Positions 22,779-31,331 are shown, numbered from the stretch's first letter. The stretch: 59,395 bases of DNA from Phaeovulum vinaykumarii (GCF_900156695.1 NZ_FTOM01000011.1:1-59395), one strand, 5' to 3'. Program-made: numbers and translations. Notes: a model not told the origin generated them from the letters alone.

Positions 22779-23941
22779 TGCAAATTCTCCAAGGTGAAAT
22801 CCATGAACTGCCGCTCGGCGGCCTGGGCGGCGGCCATCGCGAGTTGTTCCTCGCTGAGCGGCTGGGTGTGGGCGGCCTTGATCCGGGTGCGGATCGCGAC
22901 CAGCCGGGCAAGCTCGGCCCGGGCATAGGTGTTGAGCGCGACGGCCTCGTGGATGTCCTTGGTCTCGCCGATGCGGGTGATGATGTCCTTCACCCGCAAG
23001 GCGGCCGCGCGCACCGAGACCAGCGAATAATCGCCATAGACGCCCGCGCCATGGGCTGAGAGGCTGAAGCTCGCATTGGCCAGAAGGACGGGATCGATGG
23101 TGCCGAGCGCGTCGATGCCGCCGACTTTCGCGAGGTAGCTGTTGTATTGCTGGGGGATCACCACGACGTAATTCTGGGTCTCGGCGAAGGGCGGGACGCC
23201 GCCGTGGTTTTGCACATTGCCCGGGCCTGCATTATAGGCTGCGAGCGCGTGGATGATGTTGCCGCCGAACATGTTCAGCATCTGCGCGAGATATCGCGCA
23301 CCGCCGGCGACCTGCAGATAGGGGTCGTCGTAATAGGCCGGGTAGATCCCGAGATCGGTCGCGGTGCCTGGCATGATCTGGGTCAGTCCGAAGGCGCCCA
23401 CGGGCGAGCGCGCCCCGATCTGAAAGCGGCTCTCTTGCCAGATCAGCGCCTGCAACAGGCAGCGCCATTGCACGAGCGAGAGACCCGCCCGGCTGACACC
23501 GGGCAAGCTATGGGTGTCGCGCGCCGCGCGGATGATCAACTCTTCAACGCCCTCGCGGGCATCGCCGAACATCCTCGCTGCAGCCGGGTTGTTGTCCTCT
23601 GGCGCGTAAAGACTCGCCGCAGCACTTTCGACGCCCTCAAGAGCCCCGTGCCCCGCCTCCAGCCCGGCCACGGTCCCCGCAACATCGCCGGATCGAAGCG
23701 ACATGGCATCAAGCACCCCATCGAGCGAAGCGATTTGCTGCCGTTCGATCTCCGCGAGTTCCTCCTCGCGCGTCAGCCGATCCTGCTGCAGCGCCAGATC
23801 CTGATCGGTCTGCTCAATGATCGCCTGCCGCTCCGCGAAGAGCCGCGGGTCGAATGTCGGCACGCCTTGCGCTCCCACGGGCCCTGTGCAGGGGCCTGCC
23901 AACGCAAGTCCGACCATCGAGAGGGGAAGCCAGTTCCGCAT
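22775..23941 (-). CDS. Exported lytic transglycosylase fused to VirB5-like ends
   Basis: A 388-residue protein with signal peptide (LPLSMVGLALAGPCTGPVGA). After a helical stretch (about 30-150, charged and Gln-rich) comes a soluble lytic transglycosylase domain: the catalytic Glu is in ALIWQESRFQIGARSPVGAF, followed by GLTQIMPGTATDLGI and ALAAYNAGPGNVQNHGG. A further helical region ends ERQFMDFTLENLQ, like VirB5. The beginning of the mature protein (GVPTFDPR) also resembles VirB5. It is thus a transglycosylase inserted into, or flanked by, VirB5-type segments. The operon has a second, conventional transglycosylase (27122-27883). It probably opens the peptidoglycan for the channel. Confidence 0.85.
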   Translation of the reverse strand: MRNWLPLSMVGLALAGPCTGPVGAQGVPTFDPRLFAERQAIIEQTDQDLALQQDRLTREEELAEIERQQIASLDGVLDAMSLRSGDVAGTVAGLEAGHGALEGVESAAASLYAPEDNNPAAARMFGDAREGVEELIIRAARDTHSLPGVSRAGLSLVQWRCLLQALIWQESRFQIGARSPVGAFGLTQIMPGTATDLGIYPAYYDDPYLQVAGGARYLAQMLNMFGGNIIHALAAYNAGPGNVQNHGGVPPFAETQNYVVVIPQQYNSYLAKVGGIDALGTIDPVLLANASFSLSAHGAGVYGDYSLVSVRAAALRVKDIITRIGETKDIHEAVALNTYARAELARLVAIRTRIKAAHTQPLSEEQLAMAAAQAAERQFMDFTLENLQ

Positions 23942-23945
23942 GCGC

Positions 23946-24161
23946 TCAGTCGTCCGTCCCCGGCAACACGAATTCGCAGGCTTTGCCGCGATCTGCCACC
24001 TCAACACCTTTGGTCGAGAGCCGGGTCGCGGCTTCGCCGGCCTGCGGCTGCGTCTGACGAAAGTTGAAGCAATTGGCCTTTGGCGCTTCGTGCTGCGTGC
24101 AAGCCGCAAGCGTCAGGCCGAGGCTGAGCACCGCGAGGCTGCGGGTGATGATAGGGGTCAT
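23946..24161 (-). CDS. Small lipoprotein, VirB7-like by position and type
   Basis: A 71-residue precursor with a lipobox (LGLTLAAC, lipidated Cys near residue 21). The mature part is about 50 residues with two further cysteines (KANCFNFRQ and GKACEFVLPG). VirB7 is a small outer-membrane lipoprotein that stabilises VirB9, often through a disulphide; sequence is not diagnostic, so the name is not assigned. The ATG overlaps the virB4 stop (ATGA), and the next gene begins 4 bp after its stop. Confidence 0.8.
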   Translation of the reverse strand: MTPIITRSLAVLSLGLTLAACTQHEAPKANCFNFRQTQPQAGEAATRLSTKGVEVADRGKACEFVLPGTDD

Positions 24162-26542
24162 GTCACTCTCCAGAAATCGGGGCGGTCGCGGTAATCAGGG
24201 CCAACCAGGGCCTCGCCTTTTTCCATGCCGCCAAGGATGGTCACGAGGGGGCCAAGCGCGCTCAGATCGGCATCGATCACCACCGCGCCCCGATCATCGC
24301 GCACAAGTGCAAGACGAGAGGCGGAACCGACGCCCAAAAGCACGTCGAGTTCCTTGTCGCTCAGGCCGAGCATGGCATAATCGCTCGCCGAGGCACGGAT
24401 ATTGGGCAGGAGCACCTGCGTCGGCACGGCTTCCACGATGGTCTTGCCGGTGCGCGTGCGCTCGAGCTGGCTTGCGTATTGCGTCATCATCACGACGACG
24501 GCGTTTTGTTTGCGGGCGGTCACCAGCCAGTTCGAGAGCCGCTCCGCGAAATAGGCATTGTCGAGCGCCTTCCAGGCTTCATCGATCACAATGATCGTGG
24601 GCTTGCGGTCTTCGATCACCCGCTCGACGCGACGGAAGAGGTAAGAGAGGACCGCCATGCGCTCCCGCTCACTCTCGGAATCGAGAATGCCGGTCAGATC
24701 GAAGCCCGCCACATCCCCTTCGATGCTGAAACTGTCCTCGGCATTCGCGCCGAAGATCCAGCCGTAACGCCCCTCTGCCGTCCATTCCTGCATCCGCTCG
24801 AAAAGATCGCCTTCGTCATCGGTCGAGACCAGAAGCGAGGCGAAATCCGACCAGTTTCGGAGGCCGGCGTGGCAAGCGCTCGCGTTCTGCCGCACGACCT
24901 CCTGCAGGCGATTGGTCTGCACCGGGGTGAGCGATCGATCGCGGCGCTCGAGAAGGCTCGCAAGCCAGTCGGCAAGCCAGGCCTGGCCTCGCGGGTCGAT
25001 CTCCGTCTGCAATGGATTGAGCCCCGTGGGGCGCCCGGCGCGCACCGTCGAATAGCTGCCCCCGAGCGCGCGGACGGCCATTTCCATGCCCGCACGATAG
25101 TCGAAAACGAAGATCCGCGCCTCCGCGCGCCGGGCCATCGTCATCAGAAACGCCGCCAGCACGGATTTTCCCGAGCCGGGACGGCCGAGGATCAACGTGT
25201 GGCCCCCCGTGGGCTCGCGATCCGGCGCGCCCTGTTCATGGAAATTGAAACGGAAGCCGCTGCGCTCGGGCGTCGGAAAGAGCGTGATCGGCACACCCCA
25301 AGGCACCTCCGGCCCGGTCTTGCCGAGCGGCGTGCGGTGGAAGGTGGCAAAATCCGCGAAATTGTGGTTCGTGATCGCCGCCTTGCGGCTACGCGCGCCG
25401 GTGTTCCCGGGATGCTGCGCCATGTAATGCGCCCGCGCCCCAAAACCTTCCGAGATCAGGTTGATGCCCGAGGTGGCTGAGATGTTGCGGATCTCGGCGG
25501 CAATGTCGTCGAGGGCAGCTTGGGTGCGCGCATAGACGGCCACCGTCATGTGGTGCTCGCCAAAGATCAGGCGCTTCGATTCCAGATCGTCCTGCGCCAG
25601 TTCCAGCTCCTGCGCAAGGCTGACCGCCCCGTCATTGGCGGCCTGCATCAGCCGCAACTGCCGCTTGATCCGGCCCGCCATGATGTTGGCGTTGATCGGA
25701 ACGAAGGAATGCGTGACCACCATGTCGACGGGCAGGTTCAACTCGTCGAGCATCAGGGCGTCGGTCTTGGCGGGATAGTTTTTCACCGCGAAGATTGCGC
25801 CGAGCTTGTCGCCCACGGCACCATCGGAAAGCGCGATCGTCGTGCCTCGGAAAGTGACGCGGGTATTGGCCACGTCCTCAGCGATCACGCCCAAGCGCGA
25901 CCGCGCGAAGAGCGGATGCTCCTCGCCCGTGTTCAGCGCGCCCAGAAATCCCAAAAGTTCACCGGTGCTCGCCGCGAGCAAGCGGGGTTTGAGCGCATCG
26001 AAGGACGACAGCAAAAACCCCACCACCTCGTCGAGTTTGCGCAAGCCTCGGGTGGTATCGGCCGCGAGACGTGCGCGCGACGCCCTCAGGCCGAAAGGCA
26101 GACGACTGCCGGTTTCCGGACGCTTCAGCACCGTCAGTGTCAAGGTCTTGTCGCGCAGACCCGCCTGCCCAAGATGCGCGCGCCAGCGCTGATCGACGGC
26201 GGCCGCGAACGCATCGCCCGGGATGGGCGGCAGCGTCACATCGACCGCTTTCGATACCTTGTGCAGGTAAAAGGAAAACTCCGTGCCGACCTGCGCGACG
26301 ATGCCTGCCAAAAGGTCGCCGATCCGGTCGAGATGGGTGTCTTCGCTTGTGGTGCTGTTCACCCCCTCGAGCCGAATGCATTGCATCAGCTCATTGCCGC
26401 GCGTCCGGATCGTGCGGTCGGTGACGAGACTGACATAGGGCAGCATGGAAGAAAGGCGCTTCTCGCCCTTGACCCAGGCGGGCATCATCGTGAGCGGATC
26501 GAGCGCATCTTCCACCTTATCGACACATCCATCACGGGGCAT
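24158..26542 (-). CDS. virB4: VirB4 ATPase of the T4SS
   Basis: A 794-residue ATPase that powers pilus assembly and transfer. The N-terminal half (CagE/TrbE region) is followed by Walker A GRPGSGKS, Walker B RKPTIIVIDEAWKAL and the downstream VVVMMTQYASQLE motif. The start at 26542 (MPRDGCVDK) is chosen because GGGGG stands 8-12 nt upstream; an ATG five codons earlier also exists. Either start overlaps the end of virB3. Size and motif order are normal. Confidence 0.95.
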   Translation of the reverse strand: MPRDGCVDKVEDALDPLTMMPAWVKGEKRLSSMLPYVSLVTDRTIRTRGNELMQCIRLEGVNSTTSEDTHLDRIGDLLAGIVAQVGTEFSFYLHKVSKAVDVTLPPIPGDAFAAAVDQRWRAHLGQAGLRDKTLTLTVLKRPETGSRLPFGLRASRARLAADTTRGLRKLDEVVGFLLSSFDALKPRLLAASTGELLGFLGALNTGEEHPLFARSRLGVIAEDVANTRVTFRGTTIALSDGAVGDKLGAIFAVKNYPAKTDALMLDELNLPVDMVVTHSFVPINANIMAGRIKRQLRLMQAANDGAVSLAQELELAQDDLESKRLIFGEHHMTVAVYARTQAALDDIAAEIRNISATSGINLISEGFGARAHYMAQHPGNTGARSRKAAITNHNFADFATFHRTPLGKTGPEVPWGVPITLFPTPERSGFRFNFHEQGAPDREPTGGHTLILGRPGSGKSVLAAFLMTMARRAEARIFVFDYRAGMEMAVRALGGSYSTVRAGRPTGLNPLQTEIDPRGQAWLADWLASLLERRDRSLTPVQTNRLQEVVRQNASACHAGLRNWSDFASLLVSTDDEGDLFERMQEWTAEGRYGWIFGANAEDSFSIEGDVAGFDLTGILDSESERERMAVLSYLFRRVERVIEDRKPTIIVIDEAWKALDNAYFAERLSNWLVTARKQNAVVVMMTQYASQLERTRTGKTIVEAVPTQVLLPNIRASASDYAMLGLSDKELDVLLGVGSASRLALVRDDRGAVVIDADLSALGPLVTILGGMEKGEALVGPDYRDRPDFWRVT

Positions 26543-26810
26543 AGCTGTCGCCCCCATGAAATTTGCGGTTCGCCGTGGGTGGGGTTTCTTGCAAGGTGAT
26601 CACCAGAACATCGAGGAAGTTCGGATCCCAATCCGCAGCCTTCCAAAGCGCGGGCCACGCCAGCCCCGCGAAGACAGCCACCACCCCGCTCTGCATCCAG
26701 AGGAACAGCAGCGTCGCGCCAAAGAGCCAGACCATGGCGTACATGATCGGCAGACCCATCAGCTTGGGCGGCCTGAGAAGGCCGATGAACACGCGGGACT
26801 GGTCGGACAT
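26532..26810 (-). CDS. virB3: VirB3 inner-membrane protein
   Basis: A 92-residue protein with two adjacent membrane segments (PIMYAMVWLFGATLLFLWM and GVVAVFAGLAWPALW) after the typical N-terminus VFIGLLRPPKLMGLP. VirB3 associates with VirB4; here their genes overlap. Length and order (B2-B3-B4) match the family. Confidence 0.92.
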   Translation of the reverse strand: MSDQSRVFIGLLRPPKLMGLPIMYAMVWLFGATLLFLWMQSGVVAVFAGLAWPALWKAADWDPNFLDVLVITLQETPPTANRKFHGGDSYAP

Positions 26811-26834
26811 GACAGGACCTCCGGGAACTTTGGC

Positions 26835-27125
26835 TCAGGTCGTCCAGATCGCGGCGACGATGGTGGGGGCCGCAGCGATGCCCGCGATCGCGACCACGAC
26901 CCAAAGCGCCTGGCGGAAATCGAGGATCCCGAAGAGCCAGGAGAGGAACACGCCGATCAGGGCAAGCGTGCCGATCACGATACCCAGGGGGCCGGTGATC
27001 GCGTCGACGATGCCTTGCAGCAGCGTCTGCACCGGCGAAAGATCGATGCTTTGCGCCAGCGCGGGGCTGGCCAGAACGATGAGCGTCATCGCGCCGAGCA
27101 CGATGAGGGAAGGTTTGGACGTCAC
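26835..27125 (-). CDS. virB2: VirB2 pilin precursor
   Basis: A 96-residue prepilin. A signal peptide (PSLIVLGAMTLIVLASPALA) is followed by two hydrophobic helices (GPLGIVIGTLALIGVFLSWL and ALWVVVAIAGIAAAPTIVAA) separated by a short polar loop (GILDFRQ), the normal VirB2/TrbC layout. It should polymerise into the conjugative pilus. The start overlaps the stop of the transglycosylase gene (ATGA); virB3 follows 24 bp later. Confidence 0.92.
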   Translation of the reverse strand: MTSKPSLIVLGAMTLIVLASPALAQSIDLSPVQTLLQGIVDAITGPLGIVIGTLALIGVFLSWLFGILDFRQALWVVVAIAGIAAAPTIVAAIWTT

Positions 27126-27883
27126 GACAAATCTCCTTTCAGCCGCTGGAACACGGCTGTCACGCGGGCCACATGGCCCTGGGTTTCTTGGAAGGGGGGA
27201 ATGCCGCCATGGCGGGTGACCGCATCGGGGCCGGCATTATAGGCAGCGAGAGCCAGCGCAGGGTCACGAAACTGATCGAGCAGCATCAGAAGGTAGCGCG
27301 CCGAGCCGTCGAGGTTCTGGGCGATGTCATTGGGGTCGACGCCGAGATCGCGCGCCGTCTCGGGCATCAATTGACCAAGGCCAATGGCCCCGACCGGGCT
27401 GCGCGCCCGCGGATTATAGCCGCTCTCGACTTCGATATTTGCACGGTAGAAGAGCGCCCAATCGGTGACGGACAGACCTGCTTCGCGCAGGGCACTATGG
27501 CTACCGTAGCGCAGCGCCGTGCTCTCGATGGCATGAAGGATGTTTGGGGCGGCGTGGGCCGCACGGGGTGCAGCTGCGGACACGAGGCTGAGGCGATCAT
27601 CATCCCCGCTGGACTGCGGTGCCGCAAATAGAAAGAGACGATCTGAAAGAGGCCCCTCCTGGGCGTCTTTTCCAGCGGTGAACGAGCGCATGTGGCGCGT
27701 CGCTTCTGCCGTGTCGATCAGCCGACCATCCGGGCTGACCTCGAAGATGAAACCGTCGGCTAAGGCCAAGGGCGCGGAACAAACGCCTGTACCAATTAGC
27801 ACGACGAGCGCAAAAGCGCGGTCAGTTGTCCTTGACCAGAACCGGGCCAGTTTCTGGCGCGCCCGCGCGCCCGGGGGCAGCAT
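27122..27883 (-). CDS. virB1: VirB1-like lytic transglycosylase
   Basis: A 253-residue exported muramidase. The N-terminal hydrophobic stretch (AFALVVLIGTGVCSAPLALA) is a signal sequence. The SLT domain occupies about residues 110-245, with catalytic Glu in YRANIEVESGYNPRARSPVG, then GLGQLMPETARDLG and LALAAYNAGPDAV. The start at 27883 overlaps the end of the upstream gene by 62 bp; AAGGGG is 11 nt upstream. A somewhat later start cannot be excluded. Confidence 0.88.
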   Translation of the reverse strand: MLPPGARARQKLARFWSRTTDRAFALVVLIGTGVCSAPLALADGFIFEVSPDGRLIDTAEATRHMRSFTAGKDAQEGPLSDRLFLFAAPQSSGDDDRLSLVSAAAPRAAHAAPNILHAIESTALRYGSHSALREAGLSVTDWALFYRANIEVESGYNPRARSPVGAIGLGQLMPETARDLGVDPNDIAQNLDGSARYLLMLLDQFRDPALALAAYNAGPDAVTRHGGIPPFQETQGHVARVTAVFQRLKGDLS

Positions 27884-28181
27884 GACGCTCGCGAGCCCCT
27901 TCGACGAGCGGGATGCTCGCGGTCGTGCAACCCATATCGGCAAGGAAGCTGACAAGGCCGACGATCGTCTTGAAATCGCGCAGCTTGAGAACGCTGCGGC
28001 TGGTGACGAGCATCTTGTCGTCACGCCCGTCGGGAGCAACGGCCCGGATGACCCAGACGCCGTACCAGCTGTTGTGGCGTTTTTCGGCCCCTTCTCTACA
28101 GACCACCTCGATGAGATAGCCCTCGCTAAGGAGGCCGCGCAGTCCGTCTTCTGTAACCACATTCGGTGCTTCTTCTATCAT
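27822..28181 (-). CDS. Hypothetical first gene of the T4SS operon (119 aa)
   Basis: A 119-residue soluble protein (start MIEEAPNVVTEDGLRGLL). Most of it is a compact alpha/beta region with LIEVVCREGAEKRHNSWYGV and a regular strand pattern; the last 25 residues are an Ala/Gly/Pro-rich tail, which lies in the overlap with virB1. GGAAGG precedes the ATG at 28181. It has no signal peptide, so a cytoplasmic, perhaps regulatory, role in transfer gene expression is possible but unproven. I do not recognise the family. Confidence 0.65.
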   Translation of the reverse strand: MIEEAPNVVTEDGLRGLLSEGYLIEVVCREGAEKRHNSWYGVWVIRAVAPDGRDDKMLVTSRSVLKLRDFKTIVGLVSFLADMGCTTASIPLVEGARERHAAPGRAGAPETGPVLVKDN

Positions 28182-28248
28182 GGCCTTCCGTTGGATCCTT
28201 TCTCTGCCTGAAGTGCAGTATCGGGCCCACGGGGTCGCAACACCCCGG

Positions 28249-28264
28249 GCGATACAAAACAACA
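28249..28264 (-). promoter_or_regulatory. 16-bp motif upstream of the T4SS operon, shared with the 47993 gene
   Basis: On the minus strand TGTTGTTTTGTATCGC lies 68 bp before the first T4SS gene. The same 16 bases occur at 47950-47965, 28 bp before the exported-protein gene at 47993. Both could be promoter or operator elements. A chance 16-mer match in a window of this size is not improbable, so the claim rests on the two positions. Confidence 0.3.
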
Positions 28265-28292
28265 TGATTGAAGGCAAGGCAATTTTAATGAA

Positions 28293-28320
28293 TTGACAAA
28301 GATCGCCTTGCTCCGATAAC
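28293..28320 (+). promoter_or_regulatory. Candidate promoter for the 28377 gene
   Basis: TTGACA at 28293-28298 is followed after 16 bp by GATAAC (28315-28320), a reasonable sigma-70-type pair in an alphaproteobacterium. It lies in the divergent region between the T4SS operon and the small exported protein. Confidence 0.4.
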
Positions 28321-28376
28321 GGTGATACCCGACGAGCTTATGATTTCAAAGGCGGTAAAGGGGTTTTGGTCTCTTC

Positions 28377-28652
28377 ATGACTTATGCGTGCAACACGCCC
28401 CTTGTACTGATGATCGCCCTGTTTGCGACCGCCAGTCCGGCGCATGCTTGCGCCCCGCCCGCGCGGCCGTTTCTCCCCTCGTCAAAAGAGGACATGCACC
28501 TCTATGCAGACCTGATCCGAGGGGACTTCGAGACATATATCACTGAAGTTCAGGACTATTTTCGCTGCATGGATGAAGAGCGCTCGCGAACCTTTGTCGA
28601 GGCGAAAGAGGCGAGCGAGGACTACGGGCGGTTTCAGGATGCGCTTGAGTAG
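28377..28652 (+). CDS. Small exported protein (91 aa), divergent from the T4SS operon
   Basis: A 91-residue precursor with signal peptide (LVLMIALFATASPAHACAPP; cleavage after AHA). The mature part is about 65 residues, acidic and helical (SKEDMHLYADLIRGDFETYI), with two cysteines. No lipobox at the cleavage site. I do not know the family, but its place directly opposite the T4SS promoter suggests a periplasmic accessory, such as an entry-exclusion or assembly factor. The ribosome-binding site is poor. Confidence 0.6.
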   Translation: MTYACNTPLVLMIALFATASPAHACAPPARPFLPSSKEDMHLYADLIRGDFETYITEVQDYFRCMDEERSRTFVEAKEASEDYGRFQDALE

Positions 28653-29016
28653 GTCCAGTGCCGCGTAGCCATCTGCTTCGAGCGGAGATCAGCAATCTGT
28701 TGCAGGGTGGGAGGTAAGTGATCTGGCAGCATTGCAGCCGCAGAAACTTGCGATGGCGACCGTTGGCAGGCCGCCTTAGCGGCGACGCACACACCGAAAG
28801 CCGCCCTTGTATAACCCCAGTGCCGATCGCGCGGATTTGCCCGAGCGGCTGCTCTTATGAATTATTGGGGCTACTATGCCGCAAGTCCGCTCCCCGCCTC
28901 TCACGTTGGTCTTGGTCTCGCAGACATGGTCGGCCCAAAGCAGTCGATCGGACAGCGAGACCGGAATCGTCGAAGCAGCCGTTGACGCACCCCGCAGCAA
29001 AGATCCGTACAGTCTT
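28653..29016. other. Intergenic stretch without a supported gene
   Basis: About 360 bp between two convergent units. Open frames here lack binding sites and normal codon use. No clear terminator hairpin was seen. Confidence 0.4.
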
Positions 29017-29316
29017 TCACCCCCCGAAGAAAACATCTCCGGAACCCGCTGCGGCCGAACCGCCGCAGCCGATCGCGTCGCCTACGCGCCCCGCCGGTCT
29101 GCCGTTGATGAAGACCGTGCCAGAGCCGCCCGAGAGGCTGCGCGGATGTGGGGGCGCGGGGCAGACGCCGCAGGCGTGGGGGGCATAAGCATCGCCTTGC
29201 CGCACCGCGCCGATGCCATTGACGAAGACATCGCCCGAAGCACCGGTTGCCGGTGTGGGGGGGAAGTGGCAGCCGTGGCCGGAGCCGGTGTCGCCAAGGC
29301 GGGTTGCGGCCGCCAT
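29017..29316 (-). CDS. PAAR-domain protein (T6SS spike tip)
   Basis: A 99-residue PAAR protein: repeated Gly/Asp/Val turns (TRLGDTGSGHGCHFPP, SGDVFVNGIGAVRQGDAYAP, SGTVFINGRPAGRVGDAIGCGG) and the metal-binding His/Cys set. PAAR proteins sharpen the VgrG spike and carry effectors. The start overlaps the stop of the immunity-like gene. No T6SS structural gene is visible in the window, so it would depend on a T6SS elsewhere in the host. Confidence 0.9.
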   Translation of the reverse strand: MAAATRLGDTGSGHGCHFPPTPATGASGDVFVNGIGAVRQGDAYAPHACGVCPAPPHPRSLSGGSGTVFINGRPAGRVGDAIGCGGSAAAGSGDVFFGG

Positions 29317-30101
29317 CAGGCGATCCCCCGGCAGCCACGCGCCCAGTCGGCCCAGTCGGCGGGATAGTGGGGGTGGTCGCGGAAACTGCGGTCGTCTATG
29401 CCGAACACCACCGAGGCCGCCGCCGCCTCAAGGCACCAGTAACCGACATAAGTGCTGTTCGGGCCAAGATCTTCGGCCCGCGTCGTTTGCGCGGCCAGTT
29501 CGGAGGCCAGTTCCTTGTACCAGCCCTCGAGAAATCTTTTCAGATGATGCGGGCGGGTGAAATCGGGTTCCTCCGGGTCGATCGCCAGCCACAATTCCTG
29601 ATAGGCTTCGGGCCAATGCACCGGACTTTGCGGCGCAACCTCGCCAAGGCCCAACTGACGGCGGAAGGCCGACCAGATCCGGTCATAGCCGCCGTAGTCG
29701 CGCTTGGTCAGGTCGAACCTGTCGAGCGCGTCGAAGAAGGCCCGCATCTCCAAGGGACTGGCGCAGCAAAGAACGAGCATGGAGATGTATCGATGGATGA
29801 CGCTTGTGCCCATCCACGCGATGCCGTCGGGCATCTCGGTGCCGAACCGCGCGACCATCTCGGGAAACAGGTGCCCGACCCCGCGCAGACCAGGGGCCAC
29901 GACTTCGGGCATCGGGGCGCCAGCTGAGTAGAGGCACAACGATGTTTCGAACAAGGCCTTAAGAAGGGGAGTTCCATCCGTCCCACCAGTTTGCGGACCT
30001 GTGGGTGGATTGTTGTAGCTATCTTCGAACGCCTCGATATCCTCGTATTGATAAGCCAAGGCCTGAACCCAGAACTCCCGAGTCGCAAGCGTATCTCTCA
30101 T
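29316..30101 (-). CDS. DUF1911/PoNi-type immunity protein (tentative)
   Basis: A 261-residue all-helical protein ending YWCLEAAAASVVFGIDDRSF then DHPHYPADWADWARG, which matches my memory of the DUF1911 C-terminal signature found in immunity proteins against PoNe-type DNase effectors. It has no signal peptide, so it acts in the cytoplasm. The ATG at 30101 has GGAG 7 nt upstream. It sits in a row of immunity-like genes next to PAAR. The cognate effector is not present as an intact gene. Confidence 0.75.
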   Translation of the reverse strand: MRDTLATREFWVQALAYQYEDIEAFEDSYNNPPTGPQTGGTDGTPLLKALFETSLCLYSAGAPMPEVVAPGLRGVGHLFPEMVARFGTEMPDGIAWMGTSVIHRYISMLVLCCASPLEMRAFFDALDRFDLTKRDYGGYDRIWSAFRRQLGLGEVAPQSPVHWPEAYQELWLAIDPEEPDFTRPHHLKRFLEGWYKELASELAAQTTRAEDLGPNSTYVGYWCLEAAAASVVFGIDDRSFRDHPHYPADWADWARGCRGIA

Positions 30102-30164
30102 TGTTTTCTCCATGCGGGTGCCTGCGTTACCTCGTTGCCCTGCGCATCCCGCTATGGCAGGGCC

Positions 30165-30611
30165 TCATTGCTGCAGCCAGCGGGTGTCAAGGTCATCGGC
30201 TCCGCCGCCAGGGCCAGACAGACCAGCAAAATCTGGTCTTATCGCTCGGATCATGGACGCATAGTTCCCCTCTGTGATCATCCAGCGCAACGGATCGTCA
30301 TAGGCGTAGGCCAGCCGAACATGTTCTCTCGAACGGCCGAACTGCAACAAAACGGATTGCCATCTGCGATGATCCACTTCTGGGTGCATTTCGCGCAAGA
30401 TAGAAAGCGGACGGAGCAGGGGCGGGATGGGAAAGGTGAACCCGGTGGCGTCTCCGAGCGTGTCATAGGCCTGCCCGCCGCCGCCGCCCTTGCCGTCGGG
30501 CGAGAGCCAGAGCCAAGCAGCAACCGATATCCAATTGGAAAAGTTCCTGGGTATTGAGGGCACGATCAGCCCGATGATCTGACGGGCCTGCACGGCTTCT
30601 TGCGGGGTCAT
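30165..30611 (-). CDS. Putative immunity protein (148 aa)
   Basis: A 148-residue soluble protein starting MTPQEAVQARQIIGLIVP. It contains a Trp-rich segment (FSNWISVAAWLWLS) and a short GGGGG stretch. I do not recognise the family. It is assigned only by context: the start overlaps the upstream stop by ATGA and it lies between another immunity-like gene and the DUF1911 gene. It may be specific for the toxin tail at 30988. Confidence 0.6.
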   Translation of the reverse strand: MTPQEAVQARQIIGLIVPSIPRNFSNWISVAAWLWLSPDGKGGGGGQAYDTLGDATGFTFPIPPLLRPLSILREMHPEVDHRRWQSVLLQFGRSREHVRLAYAYDDPLRWMITEGNYASMIRAIRPDFAGLSGPGGGADDLDTRWLQQ

Positions 30612-30985
30612 GGCTCGAATTTCGGGCGCAGGCTTTCGATGAAACCGTAGATGTCGGCCGGGGTCACGGCCCAGCATTTCGGGTCCTTGTCTTCGAACTG
30701 GACATTGAAGCGGCCCGAGGTGCGGTCGAACTGGATCAGCATCTTGAGCGGACGCGGACCGTCGCTGTAGACAGAGCGCAAGTAAGCGGCCATGGCGGGG
30801 CGCACGGTCCGCAGCCCTGCGGTAATAGCTTCGAAATCGCCGTCGGGCTTATAGAGGTACCCATAGGAATTGTCGGGGTCGCCATCTTTATCAAACCCGA
30901 TGACCAGGCTGAACGTAACCCAAGGCCCTTCGAACGCCTTGTGGTTGCCAACAATCGCACCAATCAGATCGGCCATTTCACTCAT
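30608..30985 (-). CDS. Putative immunity protein, DUF600/YezG-like (tentative)
   Basis: A 125-residue alpha/beta protein (start MSEMADLIGAIV). The C-terminal PRPLKMLIQFDRTSGRFNVQ then FEDKDPKCWAV pattern resembles YezG/DUF600-type immunity proteins of contact-dependent toxin systems. GAGG stands 6 nt before the ATG at 30985, and the gene begins 2 nt after the stop of the toxin-tail frame, as expected for an effector-immunity pair. Confidence 0.65.
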   Translation of the reverse strand: MSEMADLIGAIVGNHKAFEGPWVTFSLVIGFDKDGDPDNSYGYLYKPDGDFEAITAGLRTVRPAMAAYLRSVYSDGPRPLKMLIQFDRTSGRFNVQFEDKDPKCWAVTPADIYGFIESLRPKFEP

Positions 30986-30987
30986 GT

Positions 30988-31293
30988 TCACCTCGTATAG
31001 TTTTCCTGCATGTCCCGCCAAGTTATCCGATTAAATGACTGGCCTGCCTTGTTCTTGAAACTCTTTTCGTTCTCATAAACTATTTTGCCTGTCTTGGGAT
31101 CCCGAACCACGTAGCTACTATCGAACATATCCGGCCGGACCGCCCCCGGCGGATAGACGTCGATCTTGTAATCCACCTCGTATCCCAGCCGGGTCCAATC
31201 GGCCCATACCGGCCATTGACCCACGCCTCGCTCCGCTGCTGTGCGGCCCGTCGGACCTGCCGTTCGCTGCACCCGCGCAGTCACGTTGATCAC
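30988..31293 (-). pseudogene. C-terminal fragment of a polymorphic toxin/T6SS effector
   Basis: A frame of about 100 residues whose second half reads like a toxin C-terminus (GYEVDYKIDVYPPGAVRP, then DPKTGKIVYENEKSFKNKAG), ending two bases before an immunity-like gene. There is no convincing start codon or N-terminal delivery domain; upstream DNA changes abruptly into a recombinase-associated remnant on the other strand. I read it as an effector truncated by recombination. The toxin activity is not identifiable from this fragment. Confidence 0.55.
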
Positions 31294-31331
31294 GCCCGCT
31301 CATCCAGGGGATGGCGCCGCGCAGCCGCGAC

